Shown here in pieces: positions 7,569-16,976 of a stretch of DNA of 64,000 nucleotides. The stretch comes from CAYNVQ01 sp964400735 (GTDB lineage: Bacteria; Acidobacteriota; Aminicenantia; Aminicenantales; Aminicenantaceae). The stretch is from positions 212,376-276,375 of the forward strand of contig CAYNVQ010000006.1 in NCBI GenBank assembly GCA_964400735.1, read 5' to 3'. The notes beneath the pieces were generated by a model. The model searched no databases and was not told where the DNA came from. It was given only the letters and a program-made list of their open reading frames with translations. The stretch's first letter is position 1. Each line of letters begins with the position of its first letter. The translations under genes and the position numbers were made by a program.

Positions 7569-9161
7569 GTGAAAAATGTCAAATTTGTCCTTTTGGGGAT
7601 GGTTTTGCTTTTCTTTACCTTTCAGGCATTGGCTCAAGATGATTCATCGGGATGGCTGTCGGATTTAATAAGGATCAAAAAAGGGCGCACCAAGGCCATC
7701 ACGTCTTCCGACCCGGATTTCAACAGCAATTTTGACCGGCGGACCTATATCGAGCCGGGGGAGACAATGGTCCTGGCCGATATCGAAGGACCGGCCGTCG
7801 TCAATCACATCTGGCTGACCTTTAACGATGCCCGGCCCAATTGGCTGGAAAAGTACGGGTCGGCCCGCCCCGATGAGATTGTGCTGCGGATGTATTGGGA
7901 TGATGGCGAGCACCCGGCGGTAGAAGCCCCCCTGGGGGATTTTTTCGGGGCCGGATTCGGGCTGCGTCGTGAAATCCGCTCCATCCCGGTTCTTGTCGAG
8001 GGCGGTGACGGCTATAACTGCTACTGGCAGATGCCTTTCTTCAAGCACGGAAAGATCACGGTAACCAATGAGGGGAAGAAAAACGTGCGCAGCTTCTACT
8101 ACCATATAGACTACACGGAGATGGATGGACTTCCCGAGGGTACGGCTTACTTCTGTGCCCAGTACCGGCAGGAATTCCCCGAGACTTTGGGGAAAGATTA
8201 CCTAATACTGGATGCTGAAGGCCCGGGGCATTATGTGGGGACAGTCATGTCAGCCCGGTCGCGCTCGCCCTTCTGGTTCGGGGAGGGAGATGTCCGCATC
8301 TATATTGATGGAGATGCGACCCCGACCATTCAAGGAACCGGGACAGAAGATTATTTTCTCTGTGCCTGGGGTTTGAACGAATGCCTTTTCCCCTATTTCG
8401 GGTGCACCTATATGAGCGCCGACCCCAGCGATCTGGGCGTACGCTACACGCTTTATCGCTGGCACGTTGCCGATCCTATACGTTTTCAAAAATCCATCCG
8501 GTTTGAAATCGAACATACTGGATGGATCTCTGCGGATGAGACCGAAACGGGGGAGATCGACGGACACGTGGAAAGGGAGGATGATATGGCTACCGTCGCT
8601 TTCTGGTATCAGGTCGGACAACCCAAGTGCTTCGCGATTTTGCCCCCGCTCGAGGAGAGGATATTTCCCAACTTGGATGTCATTGTGGAGGGTCAAGACA
8701 TGATAGCGACGGCCATAACATCTGGAGGAAAGGTCGAGCTTCAAGAGGGCTACGATTGGACGGGAGTGGGGCAGATCTTATTCGTTCCCTCGGTCGAAAA
8801 CTCTCGTGTGGAGCTGGATTTCGAAGTCGAGAAGGAAGAACTCAGGGGATTGGTGCTTCGTATGACCCGTGCGCCCGATTATGGAATCTACCGCATTCTC
8901 CTGGACGGCAGGGAGGTGACGGAGCTTGAGGATTACCCTGACTGGGCTACGAGAGACGCCTTGGATTTTTATGCAGAAGGAATTGCTGTTAAGGATTATT
9001 ACTTGGGAAGCTATGTGTTGAAACCGGGAAAACATACTCTCCTCTTCGAGTGCGCAGGAAAGAATCCCTTTTCCAAAGGCTATCTGCTCGGCCTGGATTC
9101 TGTGCGTCTTCGCGAACGCTGGCACAAAAAACGCAAATCCCTTCGACCGGCTAAAAAGTGA
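7569..9161 (+). CDS. GH172 / DUF2961 family glycoside hydrolase, secreted
   Basis: A 530-residue exported protein: signal peptide to about residue 22 (FQALAQ), then a DUF2961 jelly-roll domain. Characterised DUF2961 members form family GH172 and act on fructofuranoside or arabinofuranoside linkages. The conserved core is visible: an N-terminal DRRTYIEPGE strand, VVNHIWLTF, GDFFGAGFG, and the GTGTEDYF motif near residue 258, whose glutamate is in the catalytic region of this family. A C-terminal beta-sandwich extension (about 375-515) is also present. The start is GTG with AGGAGG four bases upstream. The substrate is unknown. Confidence 0.8.
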   Translation: MKNVKFVLLGMVLLFFTFQALAQDDSSGWLSDLIRIKKGRTKAITSSDPDFNSNFDRRTYIEPGETMVLADIEGPAVVNHIWLTFNDARPNWLEKYGSARPDEIVLRMYWDDGEHPAVEAPLGDFFGAGFGLRREIRSIPVLVEGGDGYNCYWQMPFFKHGKITVTNEGKKNVRSFYYHIDYTEMDGLPEGTAYFCAQYRQEFPETLGKDYLILDAEGPGHYVGTVMSARSRSPFWFGEGDVRIYIDGDATPTIQGTGTEDYFLCAWGLNECLFPYFGCTYMSADPSDLGVRYTLYRWHVADPIRFQKSIRFEIEHTGWISADETETGEIDGHVEREDDMATVAFWYQVGQPKCFAILPPLEERIFPNLDVIVEGQDMIATAITSGGKVELQEGYDWTGVGQILFVPSVENSRVELDFEVEKEELRGLVLRMTRAPDYGIYRILLDGREVTELEDYPDWATRDALDFYAEGIAVKDYYLGSYVLKPGKHTLLFECAGKNPFSKGYLLGLDSVRLRERWHKKRKSLRPAKK

Positions 9162-9183
9162 TGCCAGAGATAAAACGTTCAAG

Positions 9184-9558
9184 ATGAAAATCAATCTCGA
9201 TCAGATCGTTTCGTTTTGTGGATTGGTCTGTCTAGCCTGTCCTATCTACTGGGCAACTTGGGAAGAGGATGAAGAAAAAAAGAAGAGGATGAAAGAAGAG
9301 ATTGCCAGACAGTGCAATGAGCAGTTCGAGACGGAATTCGGGATAGAGGACATTTCGGACTGCGACGGATGCAAGACAAAGGAAGGCAGGCTGTTTTCTG
9401 ATTCGAACAAATGCGAAATAAGGAGATGTGCCCTGCTCAAAGGGCTCGAGAATTGTGCCCATTGTCAGGAATATCCCTGTGAAAGGTTAGAGCAGATCTT
9501 TGCCACCGATCCGAGCGCCAAATCCCGTTTGGATGTGATAAAGAGCCAGCTGGATTGA
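9184..9558 (+). CDS. DUF3795 cysteine-rich protein
   Basis: A 124-residue cytoplasmic protein with the cysteine spacing of the DUF3795 family. The N-terminal FCGLVCLACPIYW block is followed by DCDGCK, a CEIRRCA pair and a C-terminal NCAHCQEYPCERL. The family is presumed to bind zinc or another metal; the biochemical role is unknown. It starts 23 bp after the GH172 gene in the same direction and could share its transcript. The ribosome site is weak. Confidence 0.75.
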   Translation: MKINLDQIVSFCGLVCLACPIYWATWEEDEEKKKRMKEEIARQCNEQFETEFGIEDISDCDGCKTKEGRLFSDSNKCEIRRCALLKGLENCAHCQEYPCERLEQIFATDPSAKSRLDVIKSQLD

Positions 9559-9586
9559 TTTCATGATCCTTGGGGAGTCTGGAAAT

Positions 9587-10351
9587 CTAGATAATATTGT
9601 TTTTTCGGACTTCATCTTTAAGCTTTTGACCTGATTCCGGTATCTTGCTTTCAATTCGCCGTCGATATCCGGATGGATGAGGGCCTCGATGAGTGTTCCC
9701 TCCTTCCATTTCTAACCGAAGGTGTAGCCTCCCCTGACCCTCAACCCCTTTATCCAGCCCTCCTGCCAGTCGGACGATATTGTGAATCGTTATTCGAGGA
9801 TCGAGCATCTGGTTTTCGGAAGGTTGCTGGTGGATTTTCTTGACCACATCCATCCCTTTGACAACTTTTCCGAAAGCAGCGAATCCCTGTCCGTCAGGGT
9901 TGCGTTTTCCCCCGAAATCCAGCTCAGGTTGGTCGCCGACGCAGATGAAGAATTCGGATGTTGCAGTGCCCGGCTGTAATCGAGCCATGGAGATGACTCC
10001 CTCTTTATGAAGAATGCCGGTTTTTTCGGTCGTTTCATGTTCGATAGGAGCGAATTCTGTCGCATCCTCTGTAAAACCCAAACCTCCCTGAATAACCTCG
10101 ATTTTAACTTCATCATTTGGTTGGTTGTCCATCGAGACAACCCTGTAAAAACTGGCGCCCTTGAAGCGGCCTTGATCCACATACCTTAAAAAATTTTCGG
10201 CCGTGATCGGCGCCCTATCCACAAAGATCTCGACATCGATATCGCCCAACTCCGTTTGTATCGATACATGAGGGTTCTCCGTCTTGCCTCCCGGGGAAAA
10301 AGACATCAGAAAGGGAACGATCAGACACAAGCGAATAATCATTCTTACCAT
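9587..10351 (-). CDS. Secreted peptidyl-prolyl cis-trans isomerase (cyclophilin)
   Basis: A 254-residue cyclophilin-type PPIase. A short hydrophobic export signal (residues 3-18) precedes the domain that begins VSIQTELGDIDVEIF. Seen hallmarks: APITAENFLRYVD, FKGASFYRVV, the core motif region ISMARLQPGTATSEFFI, and GFAAFGKVVKGMDVVKKI. It should assist folding of exported proteins. The last ~55 residues are very basic and polar and fall outside the cyclophilin fold; this may be an unusual tail or the product of a shift near the end of the domain. Confidence 0.8.
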   Translation of the reverse strand: MVRMIIRLCLIVPFLMSFSPGGKTENPHVSIQTELGDIDVEIFVDRAPITAENFLRYVDQGRFKGASFYRVVSMDNQPNDEVKIEVIQGGLGFTEDATEFAPIEHETTEKTGILHKEGVISMARLQPGTATSEFFICVGDQPELDFGGKRNPDGQGFAAFGKVVKGMDVVKKIHQQPSENQMLDPRITIHNIVRLAGGLDKGVEGQGRLHLRLEMEGGNTHRGPHPSGYRRRIESKIPESGQKLKDEVRKNNII

Positions 10352-10647
10352 AGCCTTCTCCCTAATTTTGTTTTTCCTTTTGATACATTATCAAACATGA
10401 CAGCGAAATCTCAACAAAAAAGATTATGGATGACTATCTGAATGATGAAAAGGAAATTTCGTCCGCTTCCAACGAGGTCATAAGGAGAGATTTTTTCCAA
10501 GCCGATTTTCTGCCCCGTATGAAAATCGCCATAACCTGCATCTACGAACCTGTAAAATAGTTTCGAGAAGAAATTGATTTCCTGTACAAAATCATTTTGT
10601 TACTCTACCATATGATGGAAAGGCAGGAAGCTAGGATGGAGGATCAT

Positions 10648-11060
10648 ATGTATTTTAGAAAACGGCTCGGAGCACATCCTTTATTGATCGTTTTGGTATG
10701 CCTGATTCTGTCGGGTGGATCAAACCTGACTTGTTCTTTCGCCCAGACTGAACATTGGGCAAATAAGGCGGTTTGTATCAAAATTCTAGGATGCACGTTC
10801 GCAAAAGACTTGGCAGGCAAAAAGACTCCACCGGGAAAAATATTCGCTGCTTACGAGGTCAAATGACAGAATATCCATCCGAAGCAATAGCCGCACACAA
10901 AGACGGGGACATTGTGGAGGCGATGCTTTTCAGCAAGAGGATAGAAAAGGGCAAAACGATCATCGATCTCGGCATCCGGTCTTTGCACGATCGTGGAGGA
11001 CTCGAGATCCAAACGGAAAGGCAATTTTTTTCCTAGCCGGGGGAATTCTAAAGAACAGGC
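10648..11060 (+). pseudogene. Decayed gene for a small secreted protein
   Basis: ATG 10648 has GGAGG at 5 bp and opens a signal peptide (ending SFAQ) plus about 40 mature residues, ending FAAYEVK at a TGA at 10864-10866. Translation beyond the stop gives QNIHPKQ before a second stop, and the sequence appears to continue in another frame (IAAHKDGDIVEAMLFSKR...) to about 11036. A tryptophan codon (TGG) in place of the TGA would restore a typical beta-sandwich strand. A nonsense change plus at least one frameshift is the simplest reading. A genuine 72-residue protein cannot be excluded. Confidence 0.4.
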
Positions 11061-11225
11061 CACGATGCTGATCCATATTTTTCAGGGATTGGGAGAGGAA
11101 GTCCGAGTGGTGTCAGGTATTTTCCAAAGGGTTCGGTTGGGCCTCTGCCACCATGCTGAATCATTACCTGAGCCAGTATGAATGAGGCCATTTCAGCTTT
11201 GAAAGAAAAAATGTAAGGAGGAAGA

Positions 11226-14200
11226 ATGAAATTCCATAAGGCTGCTTGGGTCATTTTTGTTCTGGCGTGGCTTCTGTCGATTACCGGAACTTTGGAGGCC
11301 CAAAAGGTCCTGTTCAAAAGCAATTTTACGGATCTGAAGGGAAATTGGGAGGTCTTGGACGGCCCGGGTTCTAAACGGGCGCCGGGAAGATGGCACTTCG
11401 GCCTGGCCGATTTTTCCGGAATTTATAATCGAGACCAGACCATAGCAACGGCCTTGCTTGCAGGAGAAAAAGACTGGAATAACTATTCGGTCGAAACATC
11501 TTTGCATATGGCTGCCTCTCAGGGATATCTGGTCGGCATCATCTGCGGCTACCAGGACCCGGAACATTTTTATGTTATCGGCTACAATTTTGACAGGCGC
11601 CGGTTCGAATTTTTTGCCCGGACACCTGAGGGATTCGAATTATTGGCTTCTTTCAAGACCGATTTTCTCGAGACAGTCGATGTCCCCCTGCGCTTGGATT
11701 ATGCCGGGGAACGTTTGCGTTTCGTCGCCAATGGACGTTTGATCTTCGATATAAACGATGACCGCTATCCCAGCGGAAAATTCGGTTTAGGGGCTTCCGG
11801 GCTTCGAAGTTCCAAAATCATGATCGGACCCGTGACTGTGAAGACTCTGGACCCTTCTGTTCTGCCGTCCAGGGAAATTCAAGATCTGCTCGCGCTGCAA
11901 AATGGTGCAGAAGTTGTATCGGAAACTGAGGTAAGCGCATTCAAAGCGCTGATAGACCACACCTCTTATTTGAATAAGGAGGAAAACCTAGAGGGCTCAT
12001 TCCTTTCCATAAACGTAAAGAGAAATCCGTTCCCTATCGAGGGGATTTTTGCTTTTCCGCAGGAGAAGACCGTCGAGATCCACAGCATCGGCCTGAAGCT
12101 GAGCTCCAGTTATTTCCCCAAAGAAGTCGAGTTCTTGGTCTCGGAACAAAGTCCGGACAGCGAGTTCCGCTCTCTCGGAACATTTCAAATCAAACCTGAG
12201 AAAGACAGCTTCCAGGAATTCGCTTTCGATCGCATCATGGCGAAATACCTGAAAATAAGACTCCTCTCACCCATCGATCCCACGAAAACATATGTTTCGA
12301 TCGACGAGATGTTGGTCAAAGGATACCGGGTTGGCTCGGCTCCCGGGGGTGGTGCATCCGCAGCCTCTGCACCCGGCGAACCGGGAAAGATCGTGTTTAC
12401 AGATGATTTCTCCTCCGGCGGTGTCGATAAATGGGAAGTCTGGGATGATCCCAACGCGGATGAAAAAAAGAGCCAGTGGCAGGTGGTTCTTTCCGAATTT
12501 TCGAACATATACAATGAACTCGATCACCCGGCGACTTTTCTTGTAACAGGAAAAACCGACTGGACGAATTACTCCGTTCAGACCGACCTTTATGCTGTTC
12601 AGAGCGATGGGAATCTTTCCGGTCCTGTGTTCGGATTTCAAGGCCCGAAAAATTATTATGTGGCGGGTTATAACTTCCAGAAGCAGCAATTCGAGTTAGG
12701 CATCCAGACGCCATACGGATTCGAGCTCCTGGCACGTGCCGCGGCCGATTATCCACGAACGCAGTGGCTCCCTCTGCGCGTAGATGTTTATGGAAACCGG
12801 ATTCTGGTTCGGTTCGACGGCAAGATCATTTTCGATATCGATGCCGCGGAACCGATCGTCGGCCGGGTGGGAATCGGCACTTCTGCCCTTGACAGCGGAG
12901 CTATTAATTTTAAGGATTTCCAGGTTGGATCTTTGGAAGATGCTGCACCTCCTCAAAGGGAACTGCAGGACCTTTTGTCTTCCAGACGGGGAGCCGCTGT
13001 CATCTACAGAGAATCTCTTCCCAAAGGGGAGACATTCGCTGATCTGCTGGATCATCAACTGCTGGTCGATGATAATTGTGCCAATACTTATAACCTGGAT
13101 CTCTCCGAAGATTCCCTGCCTCAGGAAGGGATTTTCTGTTTTCCTCAAGGACGGTTCGTTGAGATCCATCGGATCGGGTTCAAACTCCAATCCGAAGATT
13201 TTCCGAAAGAGATCAAATTCTGGGTTTCTAGCCAAACACCGAAATCTGGCTTTTCCCCGCTGGCAACGCTGACCATCGAGCCAAAGCGTGATAGCTATCA
13301 GGAATTCGAAGTCCCGCCGACCAGAGCGAAATACCTTAAAATGCAGATCTCGCAGGCGGCAGGCTCTGAAGCGGTGGAGATCCATGAGATATTTGTCAAA
13401 GGGTATTTTCAAGAAATCGCGACTGAACAGGTGGAAACGGGACGTTTAGGGGAAGTCCAGATACAGGAAAAAGAGACGAATGATACGAAAGAGCAGGCGC
13501 AGCTTCTTCCCTTGAATACCTATCTCGGAGGGAAAGCCTCTAGAGAAGACGTCGACTTTTATAAACTTTCGTTGACGAATCAGAAGGGAAACACCTTGAC
13601 ACTGTTCATGAACAACATCGGGATGATGCGGCCCGGCTACGTTCTTATGACTGCGGAGGGCACGGTCATCCAGCCATCGAGCGAAGTGGCCGTGGCCAAC
13701 ACTATCGAGGTCACATACAATTTGACACCAGATGACTATTTTCTCAAGATCGATCGTCCCGAATCATATCTGACCATCGTGTTCGACGACAGCGGCAGCA
13801 TGGGCTCCAGCGTCGATATCGTGAAGAGAATTCTCGGCGGTTATCTGGATAATCTCGGTGAGGGATTGAACCTGCAGCTTATGAAATACGAGGATGAACC
13901 CCAGTTTCTGTCCGGTTTTACTCATGATGCTGCCTTATTGAAGCAAGCAATGGAAAAAGAAGTCAGAGGCGGAGGAGGAACCGACACCTTCAAGGGACTG
14001 GGAGCCGCGGTGAACAGTGTCAAAAGACAAGAGGGTAATCGGGCTGTGCTCGCCATTTTTGATGTCGTCGATTGTTCCGGTAGTGTCTGTCTCCAAAAGT
14101 ACATAGACTTGTGGAACGCGATCTTAGATTCCGGCACCAGCTTTTCAACCATCGCCGTCCAGACCGGATGGGATAACACAACCTCCTACTTCGAGAACAC

Positions 14201-15179
14201 CCGGCAGAGGATTTTCAAGGAGATCGCCTACGCCAGCAGCGGGCAGTACTACTTTTCGCCCACTGAAGAAAAGGTGGAACAGAGCGCAGATAACATTTTC
14301 AAACAGCTTACCTCTCCGGTAGAATACAGGATCAGAGCAGAATGGACCCGGACAGAAAAGAAGCCAGGATCACTGGCAGTCCGCTTCGAGGAAGGCGCGG
14401 AAAAGAAAACTTCCCAAAATGTGGAGCTCATTTTGGACGCCTCCAATTCCATGTGGGGACAGATTGAGGGAGAAGCGAAGATTTCCATCGCTAAAAAGGT
14501 TCTGGGTCAAATCATCGGTGAACTGCCCGATGAGATGAACGTCGGATTGAGAGTCTATGGCCATAGATACGGGCTCAATGATAAAAGAGCCTGTACGGAT
14601 ACGGAACTAGTGGTGCCGATCGGTACGATAAATAAAGAACAGCTGAAGGATACAGTAAATAAAATCACTCCCAGGGGGAAAACGCCTCTTGTCTATTCCG
14701 TGCTTCAATCCATAAAGGATTTTGAGGACCTGGAGAACGGAACCGGCATCCTGATCAGTGACGGAATAGAGAGCTGCGATGGAGATATCGAGTCGATCGC
14801 TCCCGCTATCAAAGAGGCCGGACTGAAACTTCAGGTTCACATCGTGGGATTCGATATCAAGGAAGTGGAAGCCCGAAAGCAGTTGGAAGCGATCGCCAAG
14901 TCCACAGGCGGTGTTTATCTCGATGCCAAGGATTCTCAGGAACTGCTCTCCTCGCTGGAGCAGACCTTGAAGGTCGAGTTCGTGCTTGTGGATGAGGAGG
15001 GAGAGATAAAAGCCAGAGGAATAGTCGATGGTGAACCAGTGGAGATCCTGGAAGGAAATTACACCCTTAGGCTGCTCCTGCAGCCCGAACCTCTGGAGCT
15101 TGCTGTAACGGTCAGGCCAGAAGAGACATTGAGGCTGACGCTAAAAAAAGAAGCAGAAAAGTGGGTGCTGATCAAATAA
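11226..15179 (+). CDS. Large exported protein with duplicated lectin-like modules and two vWA domains
   Basis: A 1317-residue protein. After the signal peptide (about 1-25) it has two copies of a unit made of a concanavalin-like (DUF1080/LamG-type) domain and a discoidin-like domain (about 25-370 and 388-735). A PPC-like domain follows (about 745-845, starting EKETNDTKEQAQ). Two vWA domains follow, with metal-site motifs DDSGS near 853 and DASNS near 1070. A short beta-domain ends the protein. The lectin-like modules suggest carbohydrate or cell-surface binding, and the vWA domains suggest metal-dependent protein binding. AAGGAGG precedes the ATG. Secretion or surface display is inferred. Confidence 0.8.
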   Translation: MKFHKAAWVIFVLAWLLSITGTLEAQKVLFKSNFTDLKGNWEVLDGPGSKRAPGRWHFGLADFSGIYNRDQTIATALLAGEKDWNNYSVETSLHMAASQGYLVGIICGYQDPEHFYVIGYNFDRRRFEFFARTPEGFELLASFKTDFLETVDVPLRLDYAGERLRFVANGRLIFDINDDRYPSGKFGLGASGLRSSKIMIGPVTVKTLDPSVLPSREIQDLLALQNGAEVVSETEVSAFKALIDHTSYLNKEENLEGSFLSINVKRNPFPIEGIFAFPQEKTVEIHSIGLKLSSSYFPKEVEFLVSEQSPDSEFRSLGTFQIKPEKDSFQEFAFDRIMAKYLKIRLLSPIDPTKTYVSIDEMLVKGYRVGSAPGGGASAASAPGEPGKIVFTDDFSSGGVDKWEVWDDPNADEKKSQWQVVLSEFSNIYNELDHPATFLVTGKTDWTNYSVQTDLYAVQSDGNLSGPVFGFQGPKNYYVAGYNFQKQQFELGIQTPYGFELLARAAADYPRTQWLPLRVDVYGNRILVRFDGKIIFDIDAAEPIVGRVGIGTSALDSGAINFKDFQVGSLEDAAPPQRELQDLLSSRRGAAVIYRESLPKGETFADLLDHQLLVDDNCANTYNLDLSEDSLPQEGIFCFPQGRFVEIHRIGFKLQSEDFPKEIKFWVSSQTPKSGFSPLATLTIEPKRDSYQEFEVPPTRAKYLKMQISQAAGSEAVEIHEIFVKGYFQEIATEQVETGRLGEVQIQEKETNDTKEQAQLLPLNTYLGGKASREDVDFYKLSLTNQKGNTLTLFMNNIGMMRPGYVLMTAEGTVIQPSSEVAVANTIEVTYNLTPDDYFLKIDRPESYLTIVFDDSGSMGSSVDIVKRILGGYLDNLGEGLNLQLMKYEDEPQFLSGFTHDAALLKQAMEKEVRGGGGTDTFKGLGAAVNSVKRQEGNRAVLAIFDVVDCSGSVCLQKYIDLWNAILDSGTSFSTIAVQTGWDNTTSYFENTRQRIFKEIAYASSGQYYFSPTEEKVEQSADNIFKQLTSPVEYRIRAEWTRTEKKPGSLAVRFEEGAEKKTSQNVELILDASNSMWGQIEGEAKISIAKKVLGQIIGELPDEMNVGLRVYGHRYGLNDKRACTDTELVVPIGTINKEQLKDTVNKITPRGKTPLVYSVLQSIKDFEDLENGTGILISDGIESCDGDIESIAPAIKEAGLKLQVHIVGFDIKEVEARKQLEAIAKSTGGVYLDAKDSQELLSSLEQTLKVEFVLVDEEGEIKARGIVDGEPVEILEGNYTLRLLLQPEPLELAVTVRPEETLRLTLKKEAEKWVLIK

Positions 15180-15304
15180 AAGCCTCGGGGATCTCTCTGC
15201 ATCGTGATGTGTCAGGGGTATTTAAGGATTAAGCCTTGCTTTGCGGGTAAAAAATCTGTACCCTTATTGATCACAGCTGATAAAATCTATCAGAGGAGTA
15301 GAGA

Positions 15305-16564
15305 ATGGCGCAGGCATTGACGGTGGATGGTTCTCGGTGGCCCCGGATTTTTAGCTTTATTTCCGGGATAGGCATGATGGCCGCTTCGGTACTGACCATC
15401 CGGCATTTCTTCCTGGCTAACTATCCGGCAAGTATTTTTGAGGGGTCCTTTTGTGACATCAGTGCTTTTTTTAACTGTGATAGTTCGGCTTTTTCCTCGC
15501 TCTCCGCCATATTGGGCGTTCCAATCGGATTTTTCGGTTTGATGGTCGGCGCTCTTGTTGCCCTCGGAGTCCTCTTCCCATCGGAAAGATTTGAACGAAC
15601 CAATTCTTTTATAGCTTTCTTCAATATTCTCGGAGTAATAGCCCTTTTTACCTACGCTGTGTTCGTTATGAAGAGCCTGTGCCTCCTTTGCACCGGTTTC
15701 TATGTGTTTTCGCTTCTGAGTTTTTTTCTTTTTTGGCGATTCGGCACTGGACGGGGCCAGGAAGTTTTTTTTAAGCGCTTTTTTCAACCATCTCTTAAAT
15801 TGCTGGTGACCTTTGCCTTTATTACCGCCCTCGGAGCCTACGGAATGATCCAGTATCATGAAGCCAAGAAAGATGCTCAGTCTGCTGTATCCTTGCGGAT
15901 CGTCAAGCAATTCCGCGACCTCCCCATTGTGGGAAATCCCAGCTTTCTCTCTCCCTACTGGACCGTCCGTTCCACTGAAAATTTCGAGGATGCTCCTATC
16001 CAGGTCATCGAGTTCTCGGATTTTCTCTGTCCAGACTGCCTGTTTCTCACTCGAGAATTCGATATTCTCAAACAGGAGTTCGCCGGGAAGATCAACATCG
16101 TCTTCCAATTTTTTCCTCTTGAAGGCAGTTGCAATGAAGTAGTCGCGGAAAAAGATATTCATCCCGGTGCCTGTGAGCTGGCCTACATCGCTGCCTATGA
16201 TCCGGCCAAATTCGTACCTATCCACGACGAAATCTTCGCCAATTTCAACGAGGCCCGAAGACCGGAATGGCGCCAGGAACTAGCCATGAAATACGAAGTG
16301 GAAGAAGCTTTCAATGATTCTGTGACTCACGATATCGTACGTTCCATTGTCAACACAGGAATGGAGTACGAACAAACATCCGATCAATATGCCTACGGAG
16401 TCAGATCCACTCCGACCATGATCATCAACGGCCGGATGATTATCGGTACTTTGCCCTTGGAGCAGATGCGGGCCATATTCCAGGATCTGGTCGAAGAGTA
16501 CGAAGGCCGCTCACGGTTCATCGAACAATGGGTTCCTCCAAAAGCCCGAAAAGTCAAACGATGA
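15305..16564 (+). CDS. VKOR-DsbA fusion, disulfide-bond formation enzyme
   Basis: A 419-residue membrane protein fusing a vitamin-K-epoxide-reductase-type domain to a DsbA-like thioredoxin domain. The VKOR half (about 1-150) has several transmembrane helices, the loop cysteine pair in FCDISAFFNC (about 49 and 58) and the active CxxC in LCLLC (about 124/127). The thioredoxin half has CPDC near 241-244 and a cis-proline in STPTMIING near 367. It should oxidise exported proteins and pass electrons to quinone. GAGGAG precedes the ATG. It fits a region rich in secreted proteins. Confidence 0.88.
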   Translation: MAQALTVDGSRWPRIFSFISGIGMMAASVLTIRHFFLANYPASIFEGSFCDISAFFNCDSSAFSSLSAILGVPIGFFGLMVGALVALGVLFPSERFERTNSFIAFFNILGVIALFTYAVFVMKSLCLLCTGFYVFSLLSFFLFWRFGTGRGQEVFFKRFFQPSLKLLVTFAFITALGAYGMIQYHEAKKDAQSAVSLRIVKQFRDLPIVGNPSFLSPYWTVRSTENFEDAPIQVIEFSDFLCPDCLFLTREFDILKQEFAGKINIVFQFFPLEGSCNEVVAEKDIHPGACELAYIAAYDPAKFVPIHDEIFANFNEARRPEWRQELAMKYEVEEAFNDSVTHDIVRSIVNTGMEYEQTSDQYAYGVRSTPTMIINGRMIIGTLPLEQMRAIFQDLVEEYEGRSRFIEQWVPPKARKVKR

Positions 16565-16976
16565 TTAAGAATTAAAAAAGGAACGGTTCTATCTTTGGGG
16601 GAAATTCGAGATAGTCTGCCGACTTATTTACGATTGAGTTAAGGGCATAATCAGCTCCGTCTCTTCGGCCTATAATTTGGCGGGGGACTTCTGGTCCAAG
16701 GCTTATTGACATTCCAAGAGAATTATGAGAGTAGAAGATATCATGAGAAAGAACCGTGGCGTATACTGCCTCTTAGAATTCTTCGGAAGGCCTAATTGAA
16801 ACGTTTGACCTCAATTTGTTCTATGTCTTTATTCATGTGCCTTTTCTTGTCGTATGGCGTGTAAAATAGCCGGTTCCGTGGTTTGTTTGCACTGTGATCG
16901 AGTCTTGCACGGCAAATTGTCACGGCATCGATCAGCGGGATTACTAAATTAAATTTTAATGATTGAAGGAGGAGGC
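16565..16976. other. Intergenic region before the first propeller gene
   Basis: About 410 bp without a convincing gene. Short frames lack ribosome sites and family signatures. It presumably holds the promoter of the downstream propeller gene, but no clear -35/-10 pair stands out. No hairpin followed by a T-run is evident. Confidence 0.4.
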
